Shown here in pieces: positions 26,193 to 34,645 of a stretch of 64,000 nt of DNA. Position 1 is the first letter of the stretch. Each line of letters opens with the position of its first letter. A model generated the notes under the pieces. It searched no databases, was not told the DNA's origin, and saw nothing but the letters and a program-made list of their open reading frames with translations. Source of the stretch: Streptomyces aurantiacus (GTDB lineage: Bacteria; Actinomycetota; Actinomycetes; Streptomycetales; Streptomycetaceae); assembly GCF_027107535.1 (NCBI RefSeq), contig NZ_CP114283.1, positions 3,472,001 through 3,536,000 on the forward strand, given 5' to 3'. The position numbers were made by a program, and so were the translations under genes.

Positions 26193-28097
26193 GTGTCGGC
26201 GGGGGAGAACCAGCAGCCGGGGGAGCACGCCCGGCCCGGGGCGTCGGAACAGCCGGACGGGATCGGGCGGCTCCTTGCCGGGCGCTACCGCGTCGTGGCG
26301 CAATTGGGGCGCGGCGGTATGGGCGTCGTGTGGCGGGCTCTCGACGAGGTGCTCGGCCGTGAGGTCGCCGTCAAGGAACTGCGCACCTTCTCGGACGCCG
26401 CCGCGCCCGAACTGGCCGACCTGGGGCTGCGCATGCAGCGCGAGGCGCGCGCGGCGGCCAGGGTCCGCCACCCCGGTGTCGTCGCCGTGCACGACGTGGC
26501 CGAGGTCGACGGCCGCCCGCTGATCGTGATGGAGCTGGTGGACGGGCCGTCCCTGGACGACGTCCTGCGCGAGCGCGGCACCCTCGACGCCCGCGAGGCC
26601 GCCGGGATCGGTGCCAAGGTCATGGACGCGCTCGCCGCGGCCCACCGTGCCGGAGTCCTCCACCGTGACGTGAAGCCCGGAAACATCCTGCTCGACCGCT
26701 CCGGCCGCGTCGTCCTCACGGACTTCGGTATCGCCACGATGGACGACCCCGGCGACGGCTCCGCCACGCACCTCACGCGCAGTGGCGAACTGGTCGGCTC
26801 CCTGGACTACTTGGCGCCCGAGCGCGCCCAGGGACACGAGCCGGGCCCCGCCTCCGACATCTGGGCCCTGGGCGCCACGCTGTACGCGGCCGTCGAGGGT
26901 GCCTCGCCGTTCCGCCGCACCTCCACCTGGTCCACTCTCACGGCGATCGTCGTCGAACCGCTGCCGGAACCGCAGCGCGCCGGGCCTCTCGGCCCCGTGC
27001 TGCGGGAGCTGATGCACAAGCAGCCCGACGCCCGCCCGGACGCCGGCCGGGCCCGTGAGCTGCTGGAGACGGCAGCACGGACTCCCGACCAGGACTCGGC
27101 CACGCGTGGGCTGCGGGCTCCCGCGCCCCCCGTTCGGAACGAGACCGAACGGAGCGTGCCGGTGGTACCGCCCGGCTTCGGGCCCCCGCAGTCCGGCGCC
27201 GCGGGATTCGGGCCGGCCGGCAGCGCTTCGGACGGGAGCGGATCCCGGCCCGGAGGCCCCGACCCGGACCGCCAGGGACACGGCGCAGCGCACCCGGGCG
27301 CGGTCGGCACTCCGGCAGTCGGCACTCCGGCGGGTCCGACGCCGACCGGGCCTTCCGGCCCCGGAGGCTTCGGTCCGCCGCAGCCGCCACCAGGAACGGC
27401 CACGTCCGCCACGGCCCCGCAGGCCGCGACTGCGGCTCCCCGCCGTCGCAGGGGGCGCGTCCTGCTCGCGGCCGCGGCCGTCACCGTCGTGCTGGCCGCG
27501 ACGGGCGTCACCCTCGCCCTTCTGAAGGGCACCGACGAGTCCGGTTCGGCGGGTCGGTCCACCAACTCCCGTGGCGCCGGCGAAACCGCCTCCCCCGGCG
27601 CCACCCGCGGCTCGGTCGACCTGACGGACGACAGCAGGCCGACGAAGCAGGCCGACAAGAAGAAGCCGGCGCCCCCGAGCGAGAAGCCGGACCGCACCGA
27701 GGACGCCGAGCCCACGGGCAAGGCTCCCGCCCCCTCGCCCACGACCACCGACGGCGGCACGACGGGAGGAGGTTCCGGCGGCGGTACGGGCGGCGGCGAG
27801 GACCCCGGCCCCGAACCGGTCTGCCACGCCATCGGCGGCGGCAAGTACAACTGCGTGGTCTGGAGGACAGCCACGTCCTACACCGCCGCGGGAGCCGAGG
27901 CGGGCACACTCAACGCCGGCACCAACTACTTCTACTGTCAGCAGAACCTGGGCCGCCGCGAGACCTACGGGGAGTGGACGAACACCTGGTGGGCGAGGAC
28001 CGACGACGACAGCGGCAACACCGGTGTCTTCGTCAGCGACGTCTACATCAAGGGCGGGGACAACGACTCACCGCTGCCGGGACTGCCCGTCTGCTGA
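26193..28097 (+). CDS. Membrane Ser/Thr protein kinase (PASTA-less Pkn type)
   Basis: The 634-aa kinase has an N-terminal Hanks domain: P-loop LGRGGMGVVWRALDE, ATP Lys in VAVKEL (about K61), catalytic loop HRDVKPGNILLD (about D159), DFGIA (about D177) and a GSLDYLAPERAQG activation segment. A long Pro/Gly-rich juxtamembrane region follows, then one membrane helix (about 415-440) and an extracellular part: a Thr/Pro/Lys linker and a compact C-terminal domain with four Cys (VCHAIGGGKYNC ... YFYCQQN ... PVC) that could form disulfides and act as sensor. No PASTA repeats are present. GTG start, weak ribosome binding site. Confidence 0.92.
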   Translation: MSAGENQQPGEHARPGASEQPDGIGRLLAGRYRVVAQLGRGGMGVVWRALDEVLGREVAVKELRTFSDAAAPELADLGLRMQREARAAARVRHPGVVAVHDVAEVDGRPLIVMELVDGPSLDDVLRERGTLDAREAAGIGAKVMDALAAAHRAGVLHRDVKPGNILLDRSGRVVLTDFGIATMDDPGDGSATHLTRSGELVGSLDYLAPERAQGHEPGPASDIWALGATLYAAVEGASPFRRTSTWSTLTAIVVEPLPEPQRAGPLGPVLRELMHKQPDARPDAGRARELLETAARTPDQDSATRGLRAPAPPVRNETERSVPVVPPGFGPPQSGAAGFGPAGSASDGSGSRPGGPDPDRQGHGAAHPGAVGTPAVGTPAGPTPTGPSGPGGFGPPQPPPGTATSATAPQAATAAPRRRRGRVLLAAAAVTVVLAATGVTLALLKGTDESGSAGRSTNSRGAGETASPGATRGSVDLTDDSRPTKQADKKKPAPPSEKPDRTEDAEPTGKAPAPSPTTTDGGTTGGGSGGGTGGGEDPGPEPVCHAIGGGKYNCVVWRTATSYTAAGAEAGTLNAGTNYFYCQQNLGRRETYGEWTNTWWARTDDDSGNTGVFVSDVYIKGGDNDSPLPGLPVC

Positions 28098-28402
28098 CCG
28101 CGTACATACGTCCTCCTTCCGCCCTGGACGCACTCCTCGCGGCCGGAAGCCGTCGTCCGGCCCTCCTGGGCGAAGAGTCCCTTCGGCATGGAACCGCAGA
28201 TCGCCGCGCGCCCGGTCAAGGACTCCCCGGGCGCGGAGCCGAACAACTTCCGCAACCGCGGGGGCTCGGTTCGGCACTCCGTGAGGAGTTCCGCGAGAGG
28301 CCGCCGGCTCCCGGGACGGACCGGAGGGGCCGGCGCGGTTCGGGCGGCCGAACCGAGGGCTTCGGGAACGCGACCGGAAAAGTCGTCCCGGGGCTCCATG
28401 TA
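28098..28402. other. 305-bp gene-free stretch with a candidate terminator
   Basis: No coding frame is convincing between the kinase and the convergent LacI gene. A 7-bp stem with a 4-nt loop (GGTTCGG/CCGAACC, 28337-28354) lies 49 nt beyond the LacI stop and 240 nt beyond the kinase stop, and may end either transcript. Confidence 0.4.
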
Positions 28403-29467
28403 TCAGTGGGCGGGCGGCAGTTCGCCCGAGCCTCGGGTGATCAGACGGGTCCGCAGCTCGATGCGTTCGGGCAGGACGAGTGAGCCGTCGAGCTGACGGA
28501 AGAGACGCTCGGCGGCGGTGCGGCCGAGCTGAGCGGCGTCCTGGGCGACGACGGTGACCCCGGGCTGCAGGAGGTCGGCGAGCTCGATGTCGTCGAATCC
28601 GACGAGGGCCACGGGACGGGAGCGCTCGGCGATGACACGTACGACCGTGACCGTCACGCGGTTGTTGCCCGCGAAGACGGCGGTCACGGGGGAGGAGCCC
28701 GAGAGCATGCCCTCGGCCGCCCGGCGGACCCGCTCGGGATCGGTGACGCCCAGCGACATCCAGGCGTCCTCCACCGCAATGCCGGCGTCCTCCATGGCGG
28801 CGCGGTAACCGCGCAGACGCTCGGCGGCGGTGTGGATACGGGGCATGTCGCCGATGAACCCGATCCTGCGGTGGCCGTGGGCGATGAGATGGGCGACACC
28901 GTCACGTGCGCCGCCGAAGCTGTCCGACAGCACGACGTCCGCGTCGATCTGCCCGGCGGGGCGGTCCACGAACACCGTGGCGACGCCCGCCTTTATCTCG
29001 GGCTCCAGATAGCGGTGGTCGTCACCGGCCGGGATGATGACGAGCCCGTCCACGCGGCGCGCGCACAGCGCGAGGACCAGCTCCTGCTCGCGGTCCGGGT
29101 CCTCGGCGCTCGATCCGTTGATCAACAGGGCGCCGTGGGCGCGGGCCACCTCTTCCACCGCCCGGCTCAGCGGACCGTAGAAGGGGTCCGCCAGGTCCTC
29201 CAGGACGAGCCCGATGCTCGCGGTACGGCCCTTGCGGAGCACCCGCGCGCTGTCGTTGCGCCGGAAGCCCAGCGCGTCGATCGCCTCCTGCACCCGGCGC
29301 TCGGTGTCCGGGGTGACCCCGGGCTCGCCGTTGACTACACGCGATACCGTCTTCAGGCCGACCCCGGCACGCGCCGCGACGTCCTTCATCGTCGGACGGT
29401 TGCCGTAGCGGCTCTCGGTTCGGCGGGCGATCTCGGCCACGATGCGCTGTCCTGTCCTGTAGTCCAT
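28403..29467 (-). CDS. LacI-family regulator of a ROK sugar module
   Basis: A LacI helix-turn-helix, PTMKDVAARAGVGLKTVSRVVNGEP, begins about 26 residues after the chosen ATG 29467. A shorter start at ATG 29389 would give the usual family N-terminus MKDVAARAG, so the start is uncertain. The sensor domain shows SIGLVLEDLADPFYGPL, VDRPAGQIDADVVLSD and VALVGFDDIELADLLQPGVT. The gene is divergent from a ROK-family kinase, and a perfect LacI-type palindrome lies between them. It probably represses both genes in the absence of a sugar ligand. Confidence 0.88.
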   Translation of the reverse strand: MDYRTGQRIVAEIARRTESRYGNRPTMKDVAARAGVGLKTVSRVVNGEPGVTPDTERRVQEAIDALGFRRNDSARVLRKGRTASIGLVLEDLADPFYGPLSRAVEEVARAHGALLINGSSAEDPDREQELVLALCARRVDGLVIIPAGDDHRYLEPEIKAGVATVFVDRPAGQIDADVVLSDSFGGARDGVAHLIAHGHRRIGFIGDMPRIHTAAERLRGYRAAMEDAGIAVEDAWMSLGVTDPERVRRAAEGMLSGSSPVTAVFAGNNRVTVTVVRVIAERSRPVALVGFDDIELADLLQPGVTVVAQDAAQLGRTAAERLFRQLDGSLVLPERIELRTRLITRGSGELPPAH

Positions 29468-29535
29468 GGGGCTGCGTCGGTCCTGACGGGCTCGTAGGTC
29501 GCCGTATCGGGGTGTGGCGTCGAGCATAGAGCCTG

Positions 29536-29547
29536 GACAACGTTGTC
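29536..29547. promoter_or_regulatory. LacI-type operator GACAACGTTGTC
   Basis: A perfect 12-bp palindrome with the central CG step typical of LacI-family operators lies between the divergent LacI and ROK genes, 69 bp upstream of the LacI start at 29467 and 112 bp upstream of the ROK start. It most likely controls one or both. Confidence 0.65.
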
Positions 29548-29659
29548 AGATGCGGGAGAGACTGTCCATCGCATTCTCCGGCCCGGCCTCCCCGACCGCG
29601 CGCCCGGCCTGCCCTTTCCTCATGGTCCAATCGGGATCCACACAGGAGAACTGACACTG

Positions 29660-30619
29660 ATGCACACCGACCTCGTGGCCGCGCTCGACATCGGCGGCAC
29701 CAAGATCGCCGGAGCGCTGGTGGACGGCCATGGCCGGATCCTGCTGCGCGCCCAGCGGCCGACGCCCGCGCAGGAGCACGGCGACATCGTCATGCGGGCC
29801 GTCGAGGCCGTGCTCGGCGAACTGACCGGCTCTCCGCTGTGGAACCGGGCCACGGCGGTCGGCATCGGCAGTGCCGGTCCCGTGGATGCCTCGGCGGGCA
29901 CGGTGAGTCCCGTGAACGTGCCCGGCTGGCGCGACTACCCCCTCGTCGAGCGGGTCCGTGCCGTGACGGCGGGGCTGCCCGTCGAGCTGATCGGCGACGG
30001 AGTGGCGATCACGGCGGCCGAGCACTGGCAGGGAGCGGCCCGCGGCCACGACAACGCGCTCTGCATGGTCGTCTCGACGGGGGTCGGCGGCGGCCTGGTC
30101 CTCGGCGGACAGCTGCACCCGGGGCCCACGGGCAACGCCGGTCACATCGGCCACATCAGCGTGGAGCTCGACGGTGACCTGTGTCCGTGCGGGTCACGCG
30201 GGTGCGTCGAGCGCATCGCGAGCGGCCCGAACATCGCGCGCCGTGCCGTCGAGGGCGGCTGGCGGCCGGGTTCCGACGGGGACACCTCGGCGGCCGCCGT
30301 GGCCGCCGCCGCGCGTGCCGGTGACCCGGTGGCGACAGCCTCGTTCGAGCGTGCCGCGCAGGCCCTGGCGGCGGGCATCGCGGCGACGGCGACTTTGGTG
30401 GAGATCGACATCGCGGTGATCGGCGGAGGAGTGGGCAAGGCCGGCGAGGTCCTCTTCGCGCCCCTGCGCGCCGCCCTGCGCGACTACGCCACCCTGTCGT
30501 TCGTGCAGAGGCTCACCGTGACGCCCGCCCAGATGGGTACGGACGCGGGTCTGGTGGGTGCCGCGGCCGCCGCGCTCAGCCGCAGGCCGAGCACGTCCAC
30601 GGCGGGTGTGGCCGGCTGA
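29660..30619 (+). CDS. ROK-family sugar kinase / glucokinase-like protein
   Basis: The 319-aa protein has the ROK hallmarks: ATP-binding AALDIGGTKIAGALVD, the catalytic region GDGVAITAAEHWQGAA, STGVGGGLVLGGQLHPGPTG, and the zinc motif GHIGHISVELDGDLCPCG plus SRGCVE (H-x-CxCGxxGC). There is no N-terminal winged helix, so this is an enzyme rather than a NagC/XylR-type regulator. It phosphorylates a hexose. ATG 29660 has an AGGAG box at 11 nt; the frame extends upstream to 29543 without coding character. A LacI regulator is divergent. Confidence 0.9.
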   Translation: MHTDLVAALDIGGTKIAGALVDGHGRILLRAQRPTPAQEHGDIVMRAVEAVLGELTGSPLWNRATAVGIGSAGPVDASAGTVSPVNVPGWRDYPLVERVRAVTAGLPVELIGDGVAITAAEHWQGAARGHDNALCMVVSTGVGGGLVLGGQLHPGPTGNAGHIGHISVELDGDLCPCGSRGCVERIASGPNIARRAVEGGWRPGSDGDTSAAAVAAAARAGDPVATASFERAAQALAAGIAATATLVEIDIAVIGGGVGKAGEVLFAPLRAALRDYATLSFVQRLTVTPAQMGTDAGLVGAAAAALSRRPSTSTAGVAG

Positions 30620-30805
30620 CGCGCGGAGCTGCGGGCGGGCGCCCGTGGCTCCGGGGGCACGGCCCGGTCTGCTCCCGCTGCGGCGCCGGGGCGGGAACGT
30701 CGTCGAGGGGGCTCGCGGCGCCCCCGGGGCGCCACGACGGTGGAACTTCACGGCTTCCGGGCGGCGCGACCGTGACCCATGGGCGGCTCGGCAGTTGAAC
30801 CGGGC

Positions 30806-31000
30806 ATGAAGAAGCGCAGCATGCTCGCCATCGCGTCCCTCGCCGCCGGTTTCGTGGTGGCGGCCGTCACCCCGTCCCACTCGCTCGACGGTGACGCCCT
30901 CAGCAGTCTCGACCTGCAGAACACTCTCAGCAGTGTCGACCAGACGGTCAGCGACGGCAGTCTGGCCACGGAGGACAACCCCCTGGGGCAGGACGGCTGA
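30806..31000 (+). CDS. Small secreted protein, unknown function
   Basis: This 64-aa ORF starts MKKRSMLAIASLAAGFVV, a clear Sec signal peptide with cleavage expected around residues 22-26, and ends in an acidic segment LDGDALSSLDLQNTLSSVD then SLATEDNPLGQDG. It resembles the small exported proteins common in streptomycetes, but I recognise no family. A strong terminator hairpin lies 29 nt after the stop, which supports it as a real, independent transcript. Confidence 0.65.
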   Translation: MKKRSMLAIASLAAGFVVAAVTPSHSLDGDALSSLDLQNTLSSVDQTVSDGSLATEDNPLGQDG

Positions 31001-31028
31001 CCCGCCCGGCCGACCCGTCGCGACCATC

Positions 31029-31055
31029 AGCCCGGCCCGTCGAGGGCCGGGCTTT
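31029..31055 (+). terminator. Terminator after the small secreted protein
   Basis: A perfect 10-bp GC-rich stem (AGCCCGGCCC at 31029-31038, GGGCCGGGCT at 31044-31053) with a GTCGA loop is followed by TTTG. It also marks the left edge of the degenerate accessory region. Confidence 0.8.
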
Positions 31056-31461
31056 GGCGTCTGTTCGGCCCGCCGGACGCGACCTCATCAGGAGCTGGTT
31101 TCCGTGGCAGGGTGGAGCGGGCAAGCCTCAGGGGGCCAACAGCAGAGGGGGAACCGTGATTGTCTGGATCAAGGGCTGCGCCGACGTAAAGCCCGGTCAG
31201 CGTCCCTACCTGCGTCTATCCAGTCCCAATACCTAGCCTCACTTAGCCTCCACATGCCCTGGCTAGCCTTGATGAAGAAGATCTTTCTCCCATCCGTCTC
31301 CCATGGGGAGACCGGGAACGGCCCACTCGCCGGGGGCTGTTCGCGTGAGACCAGGTCGGGGCGTCCGTCTGGGGATGCGCATCGCGCCCCGCCCTGGTCG
31401 TCTGGTGTGTTCAAGTCGGTGGGCTCGCTGTGAGCTGTCGCTGCGGAGGGCACTCGGGCCC

Positions 31462-31563
31462 GGCGTCTGCAGATCGCCGATCAGATCCGCGCCGCTCGAG
31501 CCCGCCGGGCTGCACCCGGGAGACCGCCGCCATCCGGGCCGGCCTCTCGCTCGACACATACTG
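31462..31563 (+). pseudogene. Remnant of an XRE-type helix-turn-helix regulator
   Basis: Two plus-strand frames together read LQIADQIRAARAR and, after a shift, TRETAAIRAGLSLDTY. This is the opening of a typical XRE helix-turn-helix (ADQIRAARARAGLT-x-EAA-x-x-AGLS). Extra C residues near 31498 and 31507 break the frame, and homology stops after about 34 residues. Positions 31,056-31,460 hold no supportable gene. Confidence 0.4.
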
Positions 31564-31587
31564 TGTCGTTGCGAAGCGCAGGCAGAG

Positions 31588-31680
31588 CGATGCGTTGCTG
31601 TTCGGCGTTTACGGCAAGCTGGTCCAGGTCGCGCAGGAGTGGGGCGGAGCGATCCTGAGGCGGCCGTCGGGCGGGTCGAG
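31588..31680 (-). pseudogene. Rearranged fragment of the 32,878-34,317 gene
   Basis: The bases around 31588-31641 (GCGATGCGTTGCTGTTCGGC and onward) repeat 33258-33312 almost exactly. After a jump, 31650-31674 (GCGATCCTGAGGCGGCCGTC) repeats 33396-33418. The stretch between these two parts of the intact gene, about 85 bp, is missing here. The fragment encodes, on the minus strand, DGRLRIAPPH, matching DGRLRIASPH of the intact protein. It is a deleted partial duplicate. Confidence 0.6.
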
Positions 31681-31710
31681 TGTCGTGCTGCAGCCGCTGA
31701 CGATGTGGTC
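31669..31710. repeat. 42-bp direct repeat, copy 1
   Basis: Starting GGGCGGGTCGAGTGTCGTGC, this sequence matches 32013-32054 over 42 bp with one mismatch (31705). On the minus strand both copies encode IVSGCSTTLDPP. Copy 2 sits inside the AlbA_2 reading frame and copy 1 joins that motif to the foreign fragment at 31588-31680. Confidence 0.85.
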
Positions 31711-32295
31711 TCCCATGGGCAGGTTGATACCGGTGCGGAAGATGAAGTCGGCGATGGGGTTGCCCTCGTTGTCCCACGCCAGGTTCGGGGACATGACGTT
31801 CTGCCCCATGGGCAGCACTCCCGCGGACGGTTCCTCGCGGGCCAGTTGGAGGAGCCGGGCGCGGTCGGCGGTGGCGTTCCGTCCGCTCAAACGGATCGGA
31901 GCTTTCAGCTTCACCAGGACAGGCCGGGCGCGACGTTGGCGTCCACGCGGATGATCACTACGCTGCGCCCGGAGCCGTCGTCGAAGGGGACGTTCAAGAA
32001 GGCCGGTTCCCAGGGCGGGTCGAGTGTCGTGCTGCAGCCGCTGACGATCTGGTCGATCGTCTGCTGGGCGTTGACGCCGATGACGCGCTCGGTGCCCGGC
32101 TCGTCCTTGTCGTTGACGCCCACCAGGATCATGCCGCCGTAGGTGTTGGCCCGCGATGGTCGTCACCAGACTGGAGGAGTACTCGCGCTTGAACTCCAGC
32201 GTCAGGCTTTCCATCTGATCCGGTTGCGCGGCGAGGGCACGGATGCGCTCGATCGTCAGGTCCGCCGCGGACACGGCGAACAAGGAGTTGTTCAT
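31681..32295 (-). pseudogene. Frameshifted AlbA_2 (Schlafen-type) domain gene
   Basis: The minus strand encodes MNNSLFAVSAADLTIERI and ESLTLEFKREYSSSLVTTIA in one frame. It then moves to a second frame (about 32132-31911: GMILVGVNDKDEPGTERVIG, VPFDDGSGRSVVIIRVDANV), and returns to the first (LVKLKAPIRLSGRNATADRA). This is the AlbA_2 nucleic-acid/ATP-binding domain seen in Schlafen-like bacterial proteins. At least two indels break it. Its 3' end runs into the recombination junction at the 42-bp repeat, so the C-terminus is lost. Such proteins are common in mobile and defence regions. Confidence 0.7.
32013..32054. repeat. 42-bp direct repeat, copy 2
   Basis: Partner of 31669-31710. This copy lies in the native position within the AlbA_2 frame. 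Confidence 0.85.
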
Positions 32296-32877
32296 CCCCT
32301 CATATTCCGCCGACAGCCTGAGGCCCCACAGCGAATATCCGCATCAGCCGGCCGCGCAGGGTGGGTCGGACAGTCATGAGGGCCGAGTGGGGGCGGGGTT
32401 GTGGCGGAGGGTGAACCAGATGGCTTGGGCGTGTGAAGTGGGGTGGCTGCCCCAGGTATGGGCGAGTGCCGTCCGGCGCCGTCGACCCACCGTGCGCAGT
32501 GAGTGACGAACGCCGAGCCGTCGGGGATGCGCCACTTCTCAACCTCGGCGCGCTGCTGTGCTGCCCATGGGGCAGCGAGGTCGCCGTGCCAGTCGGTGCC
32601 CGGCTCGGCCGCGGTCACCGTCCGGCCGCCGGCCGGATGGGCAGGGCCGCGAGCGGGGACCGGCGGCCCGCGGAGGTCGCGAGCACTGCTACCCAGTCGA
32701 TGCGGGGGCTGCGGGCGAGGCGGTCCAGGCCCCCCCCCTGGCGGGGGCTTCGGCATGGTAGTGACGTGTTCGAGTCAAGTATGCCGCTGTGCTTTAAAAG
32801 CGGCATGCCGGAGCTGATGGGGCAGTCACTCACCTGCGGCTGTCCCGTGGCGGGCTGGCACCTACACATCCGGGGTG
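32296..32877. other. Gene-free, degenerate stretch
   Basis: About 580 bp without a gene I can support. A minus-strand frame (32292-32756) has a short protein-like core (RAEVEKWRIPDGSAFVTHCA) inside otherwise low-complexity Pro/Arg translation, so it may be another decayed gene. A C10/G-type homopolymer-rich segment lies near 32,730-32,745. Confidence 0.4.
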
Positions 32878-34317
32878 TCAGTCGCTGGTGGTTCCCAGGA
32901 CATCGTCGGCCGGATTCCACTGACCGTCTTTGCCGAACGGCCACGGATAGGCGTAGGTGTTGCCTCTGAAGCAGTCGCGCAGGTCGTGTGGTGTGGCCGG
33001 AGGATCGGCAGGAACGGCGAGGGCGTCGGCGAGCGGGTCGATGGACGCCGCGTACTGCTCAGCCCACTGCGTCCAGTCCGCCGCGGCGTCCGCCTGGCGG
33101 GCTGCGGAGCAGAACGCCCGGATGTCCTCCGCCAGGCGCCAGCGTTCCACCTGACCGGTGAGAATCGCCCCGCGGTGCTGTGTGATCTGGGCTGCACGGG
33201 CCTGGCGCAGCGCCTTGTACCAGTTCCGCTTGCGTGCGGCCTCTTCCTGTTCCTTCGCGATGCGTTGCTGTTCGGCGTGTACGGCAAGCTGGTCCAGGTC
33301 GCGCAGGAGGTGGCCGAGCCGGTCTTCCAGTTTCCACCGTGCGCCGTCCGCGCAGCTGTAGGCCGGGGTGTAGTAGCTGTTCAGGTGGGGGGACGCGATC
33401 CTGAGGCGGCCGTCGGGGTGGTGGTCGTACTTCGGAGGTTTCCGCGCCCAGGGATTCTTCTCGAGGTTGCGCAGTTCCTGGGGTGTGGGCTCATGGGGTG
33501 CTTTGCTCGTGAGTTCGGTGATCTGCCAGGGGTAGTCGTGGGCGCCGATGCGGATGACCAGCTGGTGGGTCGCTTCCCCGCGGTGCAGGCTGCTGTCGGT
33601 GGTGACCTCCCAGCCGCGCCGTTCGGCCTCGGTGATCAGTGCATGGGCGATGCGCAGGGCCCGGTCGGTGAGGTGGCGGGAGATGTTCATCGGTACGACG
33701 TCGGGCACATCCCGCGTGTCCGCGGTGGTCTTCGAACGCCCCAGTTTCTTGAGCGTGCGGGCGACCAGCGGATGCGGTTTACGCGGGAGTTCGTCAGGTA
33801 CCTCCACCGTGGGAACGGCAGGCGGTTCAGCAGCCTTGCGAGCGGCTTCGTCCACGACCTTCAAGACCATGTCGCCTTTGTCCCGGCCCTTGATCTGCAG
33901 CTTGCAGCCGTTGGGGACATGTCCGTGATGCAGTGCGTGATAGTAGGCCGCGCGCCAGCGGGCGCGGGTCTTGGGCCCGCAATCCGGCACGGTAAGTGTT
34001 CCGCCGGCTTCTCGGATCCGGACCAGGAGCGCAGGTCCGTCCGCCGGTGCGAGAGCAGCCTGGGCCGGGTCGTCCTTCAGCCGCTGCTTCTGCGCTTCCG
34101 CCTCCTTGGGATGCTTCCCGTGCTTGAGATAGAAACGGCCATCAGCCGTGACGACCGCGGTCCGGCGGCCTGCGGCTCCGTAGCCGGTCTTCACCAGCGT
34201 CCGCTGCTCTAGCGCCCACAGCACACCGCTGTGTACGCCCTGTACATCGAACGCCTTCGACGCTGCCGCCACCTGCTTCAGCAGCTCCAACTGTTTGCCA
34301 CTCAGCGAATACTTCAC
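32878..34317 (-). CDS. Uncharacterised 479-aa protein of the accessory region
   Basis: I do not recognise a family. The protein starts at GTG 34317 (VKYSLSGKQLELLKQVAAAS) after an AAGGG box; the frame upstream to 34389 is not coding-like. The first 80 residues look like a winged-helix or DprA-like module (WALEQRTLVKTGYGAAGRRT, VVTADGRFYLKHGKHPKE). The middle contains TLTVPDCGPKTRARWRAAYY; the later part (about 230-300) reads MNISRHLTDRALRIAHALIT then GEATHQLVIRIGAHDYPWQI. A coiled region (AEQQRIAKEQEEAARKRNW) and a Trp-rich C-terminus follow. There are no membrane segments. A deleted partial copy lies at 31588-31680, evidence of recombination. Confidence 0.7.
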   Translation of the reverse strand: MKYSLSGKQLELLKQVAAASKAFDVQGVHSGVLWALEQRTLVKTGYGAAGRRTAVVTADGRFYLKHGKHPKEAEAQKQRLKDDPAQAALAPADGPALLVRIREAGGTLTVPDCGPKTRARWRAAYYHALHHGHVPNGCKLQIKGRDKGDMVLKVVDEAARKAAEPPAVPTVEVPDELPRKPHPLVARTLKKLGRSKTTADTRDVPDVVPMNISRHLTDRALRIAHALITEAERRGWEVTTDSSLHRGEATHQLVIRIGAHDYPWQITELTSKAPHEPTPQELRNLEKNPWARKPPKYDHHPDGRLRIASPHLNSYYTPAYSCADGARWKLEDRLGHLLRDLDQLAVHAEQQRIAKEQEEAARKRNWYKALRQARAAQITQHRGAILTGQVERWRLAEDIRAFCSAARQADAAADWTQWAEQYAASIDPLADALAVPADPPATPHDLRDCFRGNTYAYPWPFGKDGQWNPADDVLGTTSD

Positions 34318-34645
34318 AGTCCCTTCCCCCACTCCCCGCCCGCCGTGTGCGCTGGGCCTCGACTGAAGGCAGTAAGACGCAACCTCCACTGGGCCTGTAG
34401 CCGGAATGGGAAGATTTCACCCCCGCGAGTCACGTCCTGGCGACACCGGCAACTGTGGCAAGGGGCTTGGGTTCGTGGGGTGGTAGCACAGGCCGATGTG
34501 GGTTCTGGCTTGGGGTGTTGGGGGTTCACTCGGTCGGTTGAGACTTCTTGGGATGCTTCAGGATTTGTGAAGGCGGGGCGGTATCCAAGAGGGGCAGAGC
34601 ACGCCGGGGCTGGGGGAGGGTTGGTGGATGTGATGGTCCTCCACC

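Noticed and set aside
31156..31236. Short GTG frame VIVWIKGCADVKPGQRPYLR that resembles the start of an ATP-binding protein
   Set aside because: No P-loop follows, and only the first five residues resemble the family.
32292..32756. 155-codon minus-strand ORF near the AlbA_2 pseudogene
   Set aside because: Mostly low-complexity Pro/Arg residues; only a 20-residue core looks protein-like, and there is no ribosome binding site.
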